NCBI GenBank assembly: GCA_016714745.1
Contig: JADKCG010000027.1
Coordinates: 1-64,000, forward strand
Length of the DNA stretch: 64,000 nt
Source of the DNA: Elusimicrobiota bacterium
Lineage (GTDB): Bacteria > Elusimicrobiota > Elusimicrobia > FEN-1173
Direction of reading: 5' to 3'
Position 1 is the first letter of the stretch. Every line of letters starts with the position of its first letter. The translations under genes and the position numbers were made by a program. The notes under the pieces were generated by a model. The model was given only the letters and a program-made list of their open reading frames with translations. It was not told where the DNA came from and made no database searches. Shown piece by piece: positions 27,385-36,861 of this stretch.

Positions 27385-28773
27385 TGGGGCGGCCAGGGGG
27401 GCGGACCGTTTTCCCCGCGGTCCGGGGACTTGAAGTCTACATCGAAGAGTCTCGCCGTCGCACGCTTCGCTGGGAGGACGGTCGGTTGGAAGAATCGTCT
27501 GACGCGTCTGTCGCGGGGGTTGGCCTTCGGACGTTGGGAAAAACCGTTCGGTTTGCCTCCATGGAAGCCCGTCGACCTTTGAGCCAAGGGTTCACCGCCA
27601 CAGAAGTCTGCCGGCTTCTCTCCCATGCCAACAATATAATGAAGGGAAAATCCTTTGGATCCAGGGCCGTATCGATCCCGGCTCTGTCCCCGGCCGGCGC
27701 GGGGGGGGCGGGAATGTCTTTTGTTTCCGAGACGAAATCACTTGAAAAAAAATTGAAATGGTTGGCTCTTGCGGAAAAGGCGGCCCGAACGGACCGACGC
27801 ATTCGGCAGGTCCGATTGACCTTGGGTGAACTCACTAAAAAGAGCGCGGGGCTCACCCCCGAGGGTCGATCCTTTTCGGAAAACCGTCATTATGTTAGTT
27901 TTATCGTTCAGGTGACGGCGGAAGAGGGAAAATTACGCCAAAGTGGCTATGAGGTGATGGCGGTTCAAGGGGGCTGGGACGGTTTGTCTAACGCCGATCC
28001 CGTCCTTTTGGCGTCCCGGGCCTCCGCTCGGGCGTTGTCTAAATTGTTAGCGCCTCCCGCCCCCCTGGGCGAAAAAACCGTGGTGATTTCGGCGGAGGCG
28101 GGGGGAACATTGATTCACGAAGCGGTGGGCCATTCCCTTGAAGCGGATGCCGTTTTTGAAGGCAGTTCTCCCTCTTTTGCCCATAAAGTGGGCAAGGTCG
28201 TGGCTGGGGAAAAAATTTCTGTTTTGGATGACCCGACTCGTCCTGGCCAAAGGGGATCCTTCGTTTATGACGACGAGGGAACACCGGCCGAAAGAACTGT
28301 TCTCATTGAAAACGGAATTTTGCGCACGTCTCTTTGACCATCGTTCAGCCCAACGAAACGGGTGCCTCTCCAACGGACACGGCCGAAGGGAGTCGTTTGC
28401 CCATCGGCCTATTCCTCGGATGTCCAACACATTTATCGCTCCCGGGCCAGACGATCCCAAACGCATCCTGGGAGATTTAAAAGAAGGACTCTTTGTCACT
28501 CGGTTGGGGGGCGGCCAGGTGAACACGGCCACGGGAGATTTTGTTTTTGAGGTGGAGGAAGGGTTTTGGGTAGAGCAGGGGCGGTTGCGTCACCCTGTGC
28601 GAGGGGCGACCCTCCTGGGCAATGGGCCCGAGGTTTTGCGCACCATCGATCGCGTCGGATGGGATCTGGGATGGTCTGTGGGAACCTGTGGCAAGGACGG
28701 TCAAAATGTGCCGGTCTCCGACGGTCTTCCCACGTTGAGGATTCCGCGCGTTGTCGTGGGCGGGGCTGAATGA
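27384..28773 (+). CDS. tldD: TldD/PmbA-family metalloprotease (frame break)
   Basis: About 463 residues across a frame break. TldD with TldE/PmbA forms a cytoplasmic metalloprotease that trims unfolded peptides such as microcin precursors. The metal-binding HExxxH is seen as HEAVGHSLEADAV, then later GNGPEVLRTIDRVG and IPRVVVGG. At 28325-28340 the motif GILRTSLFDHRSAQRNG is split between two frames. A missing CT pair in TCTCTTT, or one inserted base, would explain it. The conserved GRRESFAHRPIPRMSNTF follows in the second frame. No PmbA partner gene is visible in the window. ATG 27384 overlaps the kinase stop. Confidence 0.9.
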
Positions 28774-29603
28774 AATCCAGTTACTCGCGCATCAACAGCT
28801 ACGGGTTTTGCCCCAAGAAATATGAGTACCGCTATGTGTTGGGAATCCCCGCCCCGGTGAAACCCGAACTGGCGTTTGGGGTGTCGATCCACGAAACGCT
28901 GGAACACAATTTCATTCAAAAAATCGATTCCCGTAAAGATCTTCCCGTGGGCGACCTGGCGTTGTTTTTTCGGACCACGCTCGATGGGCGTCTCAGCGTT
29001 GTTCCGGAAGAATACTTACGCGGACCGTCGGACCCCCATTACCTGCGCGCCTTGGGGGAACACTTTTTGGATCGTTTTATGCAAGACCGAGCTCCGTCGC
29101 TTCAGCCCGCCGTCCGCGGGGTGGAATGTTCATTCCGTCTTCCTTTGCCCAACGATCACGAACTGACCGGACAATTTGACCTTTTGGATACCGAATGGGT
29201 TCTTCACGATTTCAAAACGTCCAATAAACCATACGATCCCAAGCGCGCGGACAGGATGCAATTGGTGATCTATTCTTGGGCTTGTGAGCGCATGTTTGGC
29301 CGTGTTCCCAGCGCTCTGTGTTTTGACGTGTTTGTGAAGGGCGATGGGGCAGAAGGTGAGGCCGGGCTCCAAGCACCGATACTTTTTCCCGCGCCGACCG
29401 CGGCCGACATGGGAACCGTGGCCCAACGGCTCGCGGGCTTGTTGGATCGCCTGGGTGAAGCCGAAACCCGCCATGATTTCCCCCGCTCCTTTGACCCCCC
29501 CCGTTGCCACTGGTGCGAATACCAACCCCGTTGCCAAAAAGAATGGGAACTAGAAGGGCAACCCCGCCCCCGAAAAATATCCCTAGGCTCTCTGCAGAAT
29601 TAG
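28770..29603 (+). CDS. PD-(D/E)XK nuclease with Fe-S cysteines (Cas4/AddB-like)
   Basis: A 277-residue RecB-like nuclease. The N-terminus SSYSRINSYGFCPKKYEYRY and C-terminal CHWCEYQPRC give the four cysteines that in Cas4/AddB hold a 4Fe-4S cluster. The catalytic core is GQFDLLDTEWVLHDFKTSNK (D and DxK), preceded by the His motif region HETLEH. It should be a ssDNA exonuclease or repair nuclease. No CRISPR array or cas genes lie nearby. It overlaps the tldD stop by 4 nt. Confidence 0.85.
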   Translation: MKSSYSRINSYGFCPKKYEYRYVLGIPAPVKPELAFGVSIHETLEHNFIQKIDSRKDLPVGDLALFFRTTLDGRLSVVPEEYLRGPSDPHYLRALGEHFLDRFMQDRAPSLQPAVRGVECSFRLPLPNDHELTGQFDLLDTEWVLHDFKTSNKPYDPKRADRMQLVIYSWACERMFGRVPSALCFDVFVKGDGAEGEAGLQAPILFPAPTAADMGTVAQRLAGLLDRLGEAETRHDFPRSFDPPRCHWCEYQPRCQKEWELEGQPRPRKISLGSLQN

Positions 29604-29746
29604 CCGGGATTCCCCGGTTGGCACAGGGATACCGTCGACAGGGTCCGGAACAGAATTTTCCATCCCTCCCGGACGGAAATGCTCCGTCAACTGGAATTTT
29701 CAGGTTAGGGGACGGTCTTGCAAAATTGCATGACTTGAAACTCTCT

Positions 29747-29862
29747 CCCCACAGGCATCCCGCCCCAGACCAACCAGCCAAAAGCCAACACGGCTCATAA
29801 AAGAAACGTGACGCGCGATTTTTTGGGGTTGGGTTCTGTTCGTGTGAGCGGCCAATCCCCCC
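29747..29862 (-). repeat. Dispersed repeat copy B (116 bp)
   Basis: On the minus strand this copies 6971-7085, including TCACACGAACAGAACCCAA and GGGATGCCTGTGGGG. Like copy A it encodes a short signal-peptide-like string (VLAFGWLVWGGMPVG) but no gene follows. Its outer flank adds a second G-run (AAGGGGGGCAGGGGGGATT on the minus strand), shared with the palindrome at 54016-54067. The rest of the 29604-30045 interval holds only the rpsF promoter. Confidence 0.8.
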
Positions 29863-29929
29863 TGCCCCCCTTTTCCATAGGGGGGGAACAAAGAACCTCC
29901 GCCTTTCTTCGATTGGGGCGAATTCGGAC

Positions 29930-29959
29930 TTGCCTTTCTGGGCTTTTCTTTGCTACTAT
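29930..29959 (+). promoter_or_regulatory. Sigma-70-type promoter for the rpsF operon
   Basis: TTGCCT (29930-29935), 18-nt spacer, TACTAT (29954-29959). It would start transcription about 80 nt before rpsF. Confidence 0.5.
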
Positions 29960-30045
29960 GGCGCCTCTTCGGTTCCGCGGTAGTTGGCGGAACCCAACCC
30001 GCTCCGGCCTGGCCGGACCGGATGTCCTTGAAGGAGGCGCATTCC

Positions 30046-30546
30046 TTGATCCATTACGAGACTGTATTTTTGCTCCCCGGCGACGCTCAACCCCAAAAGG
30101 TGGACGACTTCGTCGAAAAAGTGAAATCCCTCATCGTCCAAAAAGGCGGCGAAGTCACGTTGACCGAAAAATGGGGACGTCGTCGTTTGGCGTATCCGAT
30201 CGGGCGTCAGCGCGAAGGGTATTACACGTTTATGCAATTTAAGTCGGCCCCTTCTTTTGTGGCTGAACTCAATCAGTTTTTTCGGGTGTCCGAAGAGGTC
30301 ATTCGCCAGCTGATTTGTCTCGCGCTGAAGGGCAAACCGGCGTCGCCCATGATGGTTCTTCCTCCGGCGGTGCCGCACGAATCCCACGGGCATGGCCATC
30401 GTCCGACTCACGGGTCGCCTGCGCCTGTGTCCTCCGCGCCCCTCGTGTCTGCGCCTGGAGCGGGTGTTGCCGTCCCTGCCCCCACTTCTACTCCACTCAC
30501 GTCCGAGGTTTCCCATGCCGACAGCCATTCGTCTCCTTCAGCTTAA
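30046..30546 (+). CDS. rpsF: 30S ribosomal protein bS6, with long Pro/Ala/His tail
   Basis: The start is TTG 30046, set by AAGGAGG at 30031-30037; it gives the family N-terminus [13 protein letters not shown]. The ferredoxin-like fold covers residues 1-95 ([36 protein letters not shown]). It binds the central domain of 16S rRNA with bS18. About 70 more residues rich in Pro, Ala, Ser and His follow, unusual for bS6 and probably disordered. The 3' end overlaps the ssb start by 32 nt. The operon continues with the ssb/rpsR fusion and rplI, the classic order. Confidence 0.92.
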   Translation: MIHYETVFLLPGDAQPQKVDDFVEKVKSLIVQKGGEVTLTEKWGRRRLAYPIGRQREGYYTFMQFKSAPSFVAELNQFFRVSEEVIRQLICLALKGKPASPMMVLPPAVPHESHGHGHRPTHGSPAPVSSAPLVSAPGAGVAVPAPTSTPLTSEVSHADSHSSPSA

Positions 30547-31060
30547 CAACGTTCAGTTGGTGGGTCGTTTGACCCGCGACCCGGAACTTCGGTTCACGAC
30601 GTCGGGGGTCCCTGTGTGTCGCTTCGACATGGCAGTGAACCGTAACTTCAAGGACAAGACGGGCGAATGGAAGGAAGACGCCACTTTCATCACCGTTGTT
30701 GTGTGGAGAGAAGCCGGCCAACGCTGTGGCGAGAAACTCAAGAAAGGCAGTCCCGTCTATGTGGAGGGGCGCCTGAAAAGTAAAAATTGGGAAACGAAAG
30801 ATGGCTGCGGTCCCGGCGGCCCCGGAGGGGGGCGTCGCGGCGGTCGGCCCATGATGCGGCGAAAAGTGTGCCGTTTCTGCGCGGAAAAAATTGCCGAGGT
30901 TGATTATAAAGCGATCCCCATTCTACGCGGGTTCTTGACGGCGCGTGGAAAGATGTTGGGCGGGCGCACCACAGGCAATTGCGCTCGTCACCAACGCCAA
31001 CTCACTCAAGGGATCAAGCGCTCTCGCATGCTGGCTCTGTTGCCTTACACGGGGGAGTAA
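30515..31060 (+). CDS. ssb-rpsR: SSB N-domain fused in frame to ribosomal protein bS18
   Basis: One open frame of 181 residues. Residues 1-97 are a single-stranded DNA-binding OB fold ([70 protein letters not shown]). They lack the last strand and the acidic DxxPF tail. A Gly/Arg linker leads into bS18 (from about 30851: [49 protein letters not shown]). In relatives ssb and rpsR are separate adjacent genes. Either an in-frame deletion joined them, or the assembly collapsed the junction. Two ATG codons at 30851 could allow bS18 to be made separately, though without a close ribosome-binding site. Confidence 0.85.
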   Translation: MPTAIRLLQLNNVQLVGRLTRDPELRFTTSGVPVCRFDMAVNRNFKDKTGEWKEDATFITVVVWREAGQRCGEKLKKGSPVYVEGRLKSKNWETKDGCGPGGPGGGRRGGRPMMRRKVCRFCAEKIAEVDYKAIPILRGFLTARGKMLGGRTTGNCARHQRQLTQGIKRSRMLALLPYTGE

Positions 31061-31062
31061 TT

Positions 31063-31515
31063 ATGAAGACAAAAGTGATCCTTCAATCAGATATCCCCAA
31101 CCTGGGCGTTTCCGGGGACGTCAAAGAAGTGGCGCCCGGCTATGCCCGGAATTATCTCTTGCCTCGGAAGTTGGCTGTTCCCGCCAGTCCTCGCGCGCAC
31201 GCTCTGTGGGACGCGCGGAAAAGTGAAGTGGAAGAGGGGCGGAAAGCGAAACTCCTCGCCGCCCAAGAACGGGCCAAACAACTTCAAGACGTGGTGATCA
31301 CCATTTCCGCGCGCGCCGGACAAGATGGAAAACTGTTTGGGTCCGTGACAACGACGGAAGTGGCCCAAGCCCTTTCTGACAAGGGAGTGGCCATCGATCG
31401 CCGCTGGGTAGAACTGCGGGACCCCATCCGCACGACCGGAGAATTCACCGGGGCGGTTCGGCTTCATCCTCAGGTCCGCGCGGCTTTTAAGATCCTCATC
31501 CAGCCGGCGGGGTAA
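31063..31515 (+). CDS. rplI: 50S ribosomal protein bL9
   Basis: 150 residues. The N-terminal domain MKTKVILQSDIPNLGVSGDV, with the GYARNYLLPRKLA motif, binds 23S rRNA. A long connecting helix (residues 40-75) leads to the C-terminal domain (KLFGSVTTTEVAQAL). ATG 31063 follows GGGGGAG at a short distance. It is cotranscribed with rpsF and the ssb/rpsR fusion. Confidence 0.97.
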   Translation: MKTKVILQSDIPNLGVSGDVKEVAPGYARNYLLPRKLAVPASPRAHALWDARKSEVEEGRKAKLLAAQERAKQLQDVVITISARAGQDGKLFGSVTTTEVAQALSDKGVAIDRRWVELRDPIRTTGEFTGAVRLHPQVRAAFKILIQPAG

Positions 31516-31532
31516 CCCGCACTAGGCCCCCC

Positions 31533-34186
31533 GTGGCCCCCTTTCCCACGCTTTCCTCTGGGCGCGCCCCCGCCGCCGATGGTCTCCCCCCGCAAAGTCG
31601 GGAGGCCGAAGTCGCGGTGTTGGGGAGCATGTTGGTGGAAAAAGAGTCTCTCCTAAAGGCCCTCGATATTCTGCGGGAAGAGGATCTCTACGAAGAGAAC
31701 CATCGGCGGATTTTCTCTGCCATCCGCGCCCTCCACGACCGAAACGTGACCGCCGATGTGGTCACGGTGGGTGATGAACTGGAAAAGGGCGGTCGCCTCG
31801 CTGGTCTCGGGGGACGCGCGGCGCTGTTTGAGCTGACCAACCTCGTTCCTTCCGCGCTCCATGTGGAGCATTACGCCAAGATCGTTCGGGAAAAATCCAT
31901 CCTTCGGCAAATGATCACCATCGCCCGCGGCGTGGTGGACGAGTCCCACACATCGACCGAAGAGGCCCAGTCCCTTTTGGACAGCGCCCAACAACGCTTT
32001 TTCGTTTTGTCCCAGGACCGCGCGGCGCGCGGCATGGTTTCGGCCAGCGCGCTCATGCAAAACGCCATATCGACGTTGGAGAAACTGGCTGAGTCGAGCA
32101 AATACGTCACCGGCGTTTCCACCGGGTTCTCGGAATGGGACAAGATGACCTCCGGCCTTCAACCCTCAAATCTCATCATCATCGCGGGGCGGCCCTCCAT
32201 GGGAAAAACCGCTTTTTGTTTGAACGTGGCCGAACACGTGGCCATCAAAGACAAACGCCCGGTGGTGTTCTTCTCTTTGGAAATGAGCGAGCAAGAAATT
32301 GGGCTACGTCTTCTGTGCAGTCAGGCGCGGATCAATGTCCGAAGCGTGCGGGAGGGGTTTCTCTCTCGAAAAAGTTGGCCCACCATCACGAACGTGGCCA
32401 GCCAAGTGGCGGCCGCTCCGCTCTTCTTCGACTTTTCCACTTCCCCCTCCATCTTAGATATTCGCGGTTCCGCCCGCCGTTGGGCCCATGAATTAAAACA
32501 GAAAGGGACCCCGCTGTCCCTCATCATCATCGACTACATTCAGCTCCTCCACGGCGGGGGCAAGATCGAAAGCCGCCAACAGGAAATTTCTGAAATTTCC
32601 CGGTCGATTAAGGGGTTGGCCCGGGAACTGCAAGTGCCGGTGATCGCCCTGTCCCAATTGAACCGTCGCCCCGAAGATAAAGGCCGCGAAGGCCGCCCCC
32701 AACTGTCGGATCTTCGTGAATGCGTGGTCGGGGACACCCTCGTGACTCTCGCTGACGGTCGGCGGGTTCCGATCAAGTCCCTGGCGGGCGAAACTCCCCG
32801 GGTCCTCGCCGTCACGCCCCACGGCAAAGTGGTGACATCATTGGCTGAAAAGGTTTGGCACGTCGGTCTCCGAACGGTGGTCCATGTTAAGACCGCCAGC
32901 GGTCGGTCGATAACGGTGACCCCGGACCATCGACTCTTGACCTTTGACGGATGGCGTCGAGTGGCCCAGATCCCTGTGGGAGAACGCCTGGCCGTTCCCG
33001 CTGTTTACCGGAACCCGCCACGGTGGAACAATGGCCAGACGCTCGCGTGGAACTGTTGGCTCAACTGATGGGAGATGGAAGCTATTTGGTTCACCAGCCG
33101 TTGCGGTACACGACCGCTTCAGAAGACAACAGCCGGGCGGTGGCGCGTGCGGCCCAGGAGCAGTTTGGGGCGACGGTGAAACGGTATCCGGGGCGGCGAC
33201 AATGGCACCAACTATTGATCAGTGGCAATGGCAATCGATGGCATCCCGCGGGGGTGGGGCAATGGTTGAAAGAGCTGGGGATTTTTGGCCAAAGATCCCA
33301 TGAAAAGCGCGTTCCTGAAAGTCTCTTCCGATTAGACCATCGACAAATCGGACTTTTTCTTCGACATTTGTGGGCCACGGACGGGACCATATCTCTGCGG
33401 AGAGGAGGGGTTGGTGGGCCCAATGTTTCCTATTGTACCAACAGCCCCGGACTGGCTCAGGATGTTGCCTCCCTGTTGTTGCGACTGGGTCTCGTGGCGC
33501 GAACCGCCTTGGTTTCGCAAGGGAAATATCGTCCTGTCTTCCATGTTCACCTTTCCGGAGTTGACAGTCTCAGGGTGTTCCTGGACAAAGTGGGGGCCTT
33601 CGGTCCCCGCGTCGAACCGGCGCGGCGTTTGGCCGAAAGTCTAAAGGGGAAAATCGCCAACACCAACGTGGACACTCTTCCCCCGTCCGTGTTCGATCGT
33701 GTGCGCGAATTGATGCGTCAAGGGGGCATTTCCCATCGGGGCATGGCGGCCCTGCGTGGGACCTCCTACGGCGGGACTTCTCATTTTAGCTTTGCTCCCT
33801 CCCGCCGGACCGTGGGCCATTACGCCACTCTTTTAGCCGATGACCTCCTTCTTATGAAATCCGAGAGTGATCTGTTTTGGGATCCCGTTGTTTCCATTGA
33901 ACCGGCCGGTACAGCTTCGGTATTTGATTTGACCGTACCGGGCCCAGCGTCCTGGATTGGCAACGATATTGTCAGTCACAATTCGGGCGCTTTGGAGCAG
34001 GACGCGGACGTGGTGGCGGCTATTTTCCGGGAAGAAGTGTATAAACGGGACGACCCGGATGTGAAGGGGAAAGCCAAACTCTTTGTCCTTAAACAGCGGA
34101 ACGGGCCCATTGGCGACATCGATCTCAATTTCATTTCTGAGTTCACGAAATTCGTCGACCCGGCCCCTGAAGGCGAGAACTTCTGA
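31533..34186 (+). CDS. dnaB: Replicative DNA helicase DnaB, interrupted by an intein
   Basis: The N-extein (31533-32720) has the N-terminal DnaB domain (PQSREAEVAVLGSMLVEKES) and the RecA core with Walker A AGRPSMGKTAFCLNVAEHV and LIIIDYIQLLHGGG, then SQLNRRPEDKGREG. The C-extein (33983-34186) resumes with SGALEQDADVVAAIFREEVY. Joined, they give about 463 residues, a normal DnaB. Start GTG 31533. The intein must be excised for activity. A one-base deletion inside the intein (about 33010-33020) breaks the frame as written. Confidence 0.95.
32721..33982 (+). other. DnaB intein with LAGLIDADG homing endonuclease
   Basis: The intein starts CVVGDTLVTLADGRRVPIKS (block A, Cys1) and has the block B TxxH region TVTPDHRLLTFDGW. 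It ends with SWIGNDIVSHN before Ser+1 (block G). The inserted endonuclease has both LAGLIDADG-type motifs: LLAQLMGDGSY and LFLRHLWATDGTI. The site, SDLRE/SG, is the same type of position as in Rhodothermus DnaB. About 421 codons. The frame changes near 33010-33020 (VYRNPP in one frame, PATVEQWPDARVEL in the next), explained by one missing A in CGGAACCC. If real, the endonuclease and splicing would fail and so would DnaB, which argues for a sequence error. Confidence 0.92.
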
Positions 34187-34187
34187 G

Positions 34188-35309
34188 GTGACCAAAGCTT
34201 CTGTTGGCCCCCGGTTGATTCGTCCCACCTGGGCGGAAATTGACGTGAACGCTTTTCGGCACAATTTGGCGGCGGTGGCGGATCACCTTCCCCGGCGGGT
34301 AAAGATCATGGCCGTGCTGAAAGCGGACGGGTACGGGCACGGCGCCTCGCCGTTGGCGAAAGCCGCGTCTGTGCTCGGGAACCGGTTGTGGGGGTTCGGC
34401 GTATCCAGCGTTGAAGAAGGGGTCGCTCTTCGTGAGGCCGGACTGAAAGAGAAAATTCTCGTCCTCGGAAGTCTTTTCCCCTTCGATAGTTTCGATACAG
34501 TGTTGGACCATCACCTGATCCCCACGGTGGCCAGCCGCGCATCCGCCAGCGCTCTTGTTCAAAGGGCCCAACGCCGTGGCCGCCCCGCTCCCTGCCACCT
34601 CAAAATCGACACCGGCATGGGCCGCATCGGCATGTCCCCGGAGGCATTCGCCTCCTTTCCCAAAAACCCTTGGCTTCAGGTGGATGGCATTTATACCCAC
34701 CTTGCTTGTGCGGATTCGGCTTCGGTGACCGCCCACCAACTGAAGTTGTTCAACCAAACGATAAAGGGTTTCGAAAAAAGGGGCGAAAGCCCCCATGTGG
34801 GGAATTCGGGGGGGGTGTTGGCGCGGCCGGCATCCCATTACAGTTTGGTCCGGCCGGGGCTTGTGCTTTATGGGATTGTTCCTTGGCCCGCGTTGGGGCG
34901 GACCATTGATCTGCGTCCTGTGCTGTCCTGGAAGACGCGGGTTGTTTTTCTGAAAACGGTGCCGAAGGGCACCCCGCTGAGTTATGGCTGGACGTGGCGG
35001 ACCCGACGACGGAGCCGAATCGCGACATTGCCGGTGGGCTACGCGGACGGCTACCGTCGTGATCTCTCGAACAAAGGGCAGGTGTTGGTGAAAGGACGCC
35101 GCTGTCCGGTGGTGGGGCGGGTGACCATGGACCAAATTTTGGTGGACGTGAGCGGACTGACGGGCGTTGAGGTGGGCGAAGAGGTTGTTTTGTTGGGGCG
35201 CCAAGGGCGGGACCAGGTGAGAGCGGAAGAGATGGCCGACTGGGCAAAGACGATCTCCTACGAAATTTTGTGCGGCATTTCTAAACGGGTTCCGCGGGTG
35301 TTGACATGA
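34188..35309 (+). CDS. alr: Alanine racemase
   Basis: A PLP enzyme converting L- to D-alanine for peptidoglycan. PLP lysine motif MAVLKADGYGHGA; IDTGMGRIG; HVGNSGGVL; C-terminal Tyr and substrate region LSYGWTWRTRRRSRIATLPV, GYADGYRR and VTMDQILVDVS. The likely start is GTG 34188, just after the dnaB stop; an ATG at 34083 lies inside dnaB and would add non-family sequence. It gives about 373 residues, the usual length. The 3' end overlaps mlaE. Confidence 0.95.
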   Translation: MTKASVGPRLIRPTWAEIDVNAFRHNLAAVADHLPRRVKIMAVLKADGYGHGASPLAKAASVLGNRLWGFGVSSVEEGVALREAGLKEKILVLGSLFPFDSFDTVLDHHLIPTVASRASASALVQRAQRRGRPAPCHLKIDTGMGRIGMSPEAFASFPKNPWLQVDGIYTHLACADSASVTAHQLKLFNQTIKGFEKRGESPHVGNSGGVLARPASHYSLVRPGLVLYGIVPWPALGRTIDLRPVLSWKTRVVFLKTVPKGTPLSYGWTWRTRRRSRIATLPVGYADGYRRDLSNKGQVLVKGRRCPVVGRVTMDQILVDVSGLTGVEVGEEVVLLGRQGRDQVRAEEMADWAKTISYEILCGISKRVPRVLT

Positions 35310-36100
35310 GACCGGTACGCGTCGTTTTTCAAATTTATACCCGCCGGGTTTTGGACCTGGCGGAGGCCGTGGGGAGCGTAACGGTTTTGGTGCGAAAAAC
35401 TCTTTATTGGATTTTTTCCGCCCGGCTGGACGCTCAAAACGTTTTCGGCCAGATGTACGAAGTGGGGGTGAAGTCGTTCCCCGTCACGAGCCTGACGGCG
35501 CTTTTCACGGGAATGGTGCTGGCGCTCCAGACCGGGTTTTCTTTTCTTCGGGTGTTTAACGAACCTTTGTATGTGGGTCGAGTGGTGGGATTGTCGCTCC
35601 TCAAAGAACTGGGCCCTGTGTTGACGGGGGTTGTGGTGGCCGGGCGGGTAGGCGCGGCGATTGCGGCCGAAATCGGGACCATGAAAGTGACCGAGCAAGT
35701 GGATGCGCTGTACACGTTGGGGACCAACCCGGTCCGCTATTTGGTTGTCCCCCGGTTTTTGGCCTGTCTGGTGATGGTGCCGCTCCTGACAATTTATGCG
35801 GATGTGATCGGGGTTTTGGGGGGCTATTTCGTGGCCCATTTTCGGCTCAACGTTCCTTCCACCATTTACTGGGACGAAATTCGGGCCATACAATTGGAAG
35901 ACGCGTTCCATGGGTTGATAAAGTCTGTGGCGTATGCTCTGATTATCGTGATTACCTCCTGTTTTCAGGGGCTTCGAACGTCCGGGGGAGCCGAAGGGGT
36001 GGGCCGGGCGACCACCACGGCGGTGGTGATCAGCATGGTCAGTATCTTGGTGAGCGATTATTTCCTCTCGGCGATTTTGGTCTCTTTGGGCATCGGATGA
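35306..36100 (+). CDS. mlaE: MlaE-type ABC permease
   Basis: A 264-residue inner-membrane permease of the phospholipid-transport (Mla/MCE) system. It shows the conserved GMVLALQTGF, LGPVLTGVVVAGRVGAAIAA, EIGTMKVTEQVDAL and TNPVRYLVVPR, with about five hydrophobic segments. It is coupled by 4-nt overlaps to alr upstream and to mlaF downstream. It should move phospholipids between inner and outer membrane together with MlaF and the MCE protein. Confidence 0.95.
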   Translation: MRPVRVVFQIYTRRVLDLAEAVGSVTVLVRKTLYWIFSARLDAQNVFGQMYEVGVKSFPVTSLTALFTGMVLALQTGFSFLRVFNEPLYVGRVVGLSLLKELGPVLTGVVVAGRVGAAIAAEIGTMKVTEQVDALYTLGTNPVRYLVVPRFLACLVMVPLLTIYADVIGVLGGYFVAHFRLNVPSTIYWDEIRAIQLEDAFHGLIKSVAYALIIVITSCFQGLRTSGGAEGVGRATTTAVVISMVSILVSDYFLSAILVSLGIG

Positions 36101-36861
36101 TTCGCCTGGAGGGTGTCCATAAAGCTTTCGGTCCCAACCGGGTTTTGAGGGGCCTTGACCTGGAAATTCAGGAGGGCGAAACCCTGACCATCATCGGCGG
36201 GTCCGGAACAGGAAAAAGCGTGACGTTGAAGATCATGGTGGGCTTGTTGACCCCTGACCAGGGCCGGGTTTTCGTCGACAACGAGGAGATCACAGGGATG
36301 GAGGAAGACGCGTTGGCGTTGGTCCAACGGAAATTCGGGTTTTTGTTTCAAGGCGGGGCGCTCTTCGATTCTCTCACTGTGGCGGAAAATGTTTTATTTG
36401 GAGTGAGGAACCTGAAACCTGAGGAATTGGGGCGCAGTGATGAAATTGTGGAGCGTTGTTTGGGTTTGGTGGGTCTCAAGCCTGAGGTGGCGGCTTTGAA
36501 GCCCGCGGAACTGTCGGGCGGGATGAAAAAACGGGTGGGGTTGGCCCGCGCCATCGCCCATCAGCCGGAGTATATTTTATACGATGAACCGACCACAGGG
36601 CTTGACCCCATCATGTCGGACGTCATCAACGATCTGATCGTCAATATTCGAGAAAAATTAAAGATTACGTCCATTGCGGTCACCCATGACATGAAATCGG
36701 CTTATAAAATTTCGAACCGCATCGCCATGATTTACGAGGGCCGTCTGGCGGCGGTGGGAACTCCGTCGGAAATTCAGAGATCGGAGAACCCTGTGGTCCA
36801 TCAATTCATTACCGGTTCCTCCCAGGGACCGATCCAAATGCCTGTGAGGTCATACACCTAA
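36097..36861 (+). CDS. mlaF: MlaF-type ABC ATPase
   Basis: A 254-residue ATP-binding subunit. Walker A GGSGTGKSVTLKIMVGLL, signature LSGGMKKRVGLARAIAH, Walker B YILYDEPTTGLDP, and H-loop AVTHDMKSAYKI. The start overlaps mlaE by 4 nt, and the last base is the first of the MCE gene. It powers the MlaE permease. Confidence 0.96.
   Translation: MIRLEGVHKAFGPNRVLRGLDLEIQEGETLTIIGGSGTGKSVTLKIMVGLLTPDQGRVFVDNEEITGMEEDALALVQRKFGFLFQGGALFDSLTVAENVLFGVRNLKPEELGRSDEIVERCLGLVGLKPEVAALKPAELSGGMKKRVGLARAIAHQPEYILYDEPTTGLDPIMSDVINDLIVNIREKLKITSIAVTHDMKSAYKISNRIAMIYEGRLAAVGTPSEIQRSENPVVHQFITGSSQGPIQMPVRSYT

Noticed and set aside
28770..29603. Cas4 of a CRISPR locus
   Set aside because: The cysteines and nuclease core fit, but there is no CRISPR array and no cas1/cas2 in the window.
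30022..30045. ATG 30022 as the start of rpsF
   Set aside because: It lies upstream of the only good Shine-Dalgarno (30031-30037) and adds residues not seen in bS6; TTG 30046 fits both.
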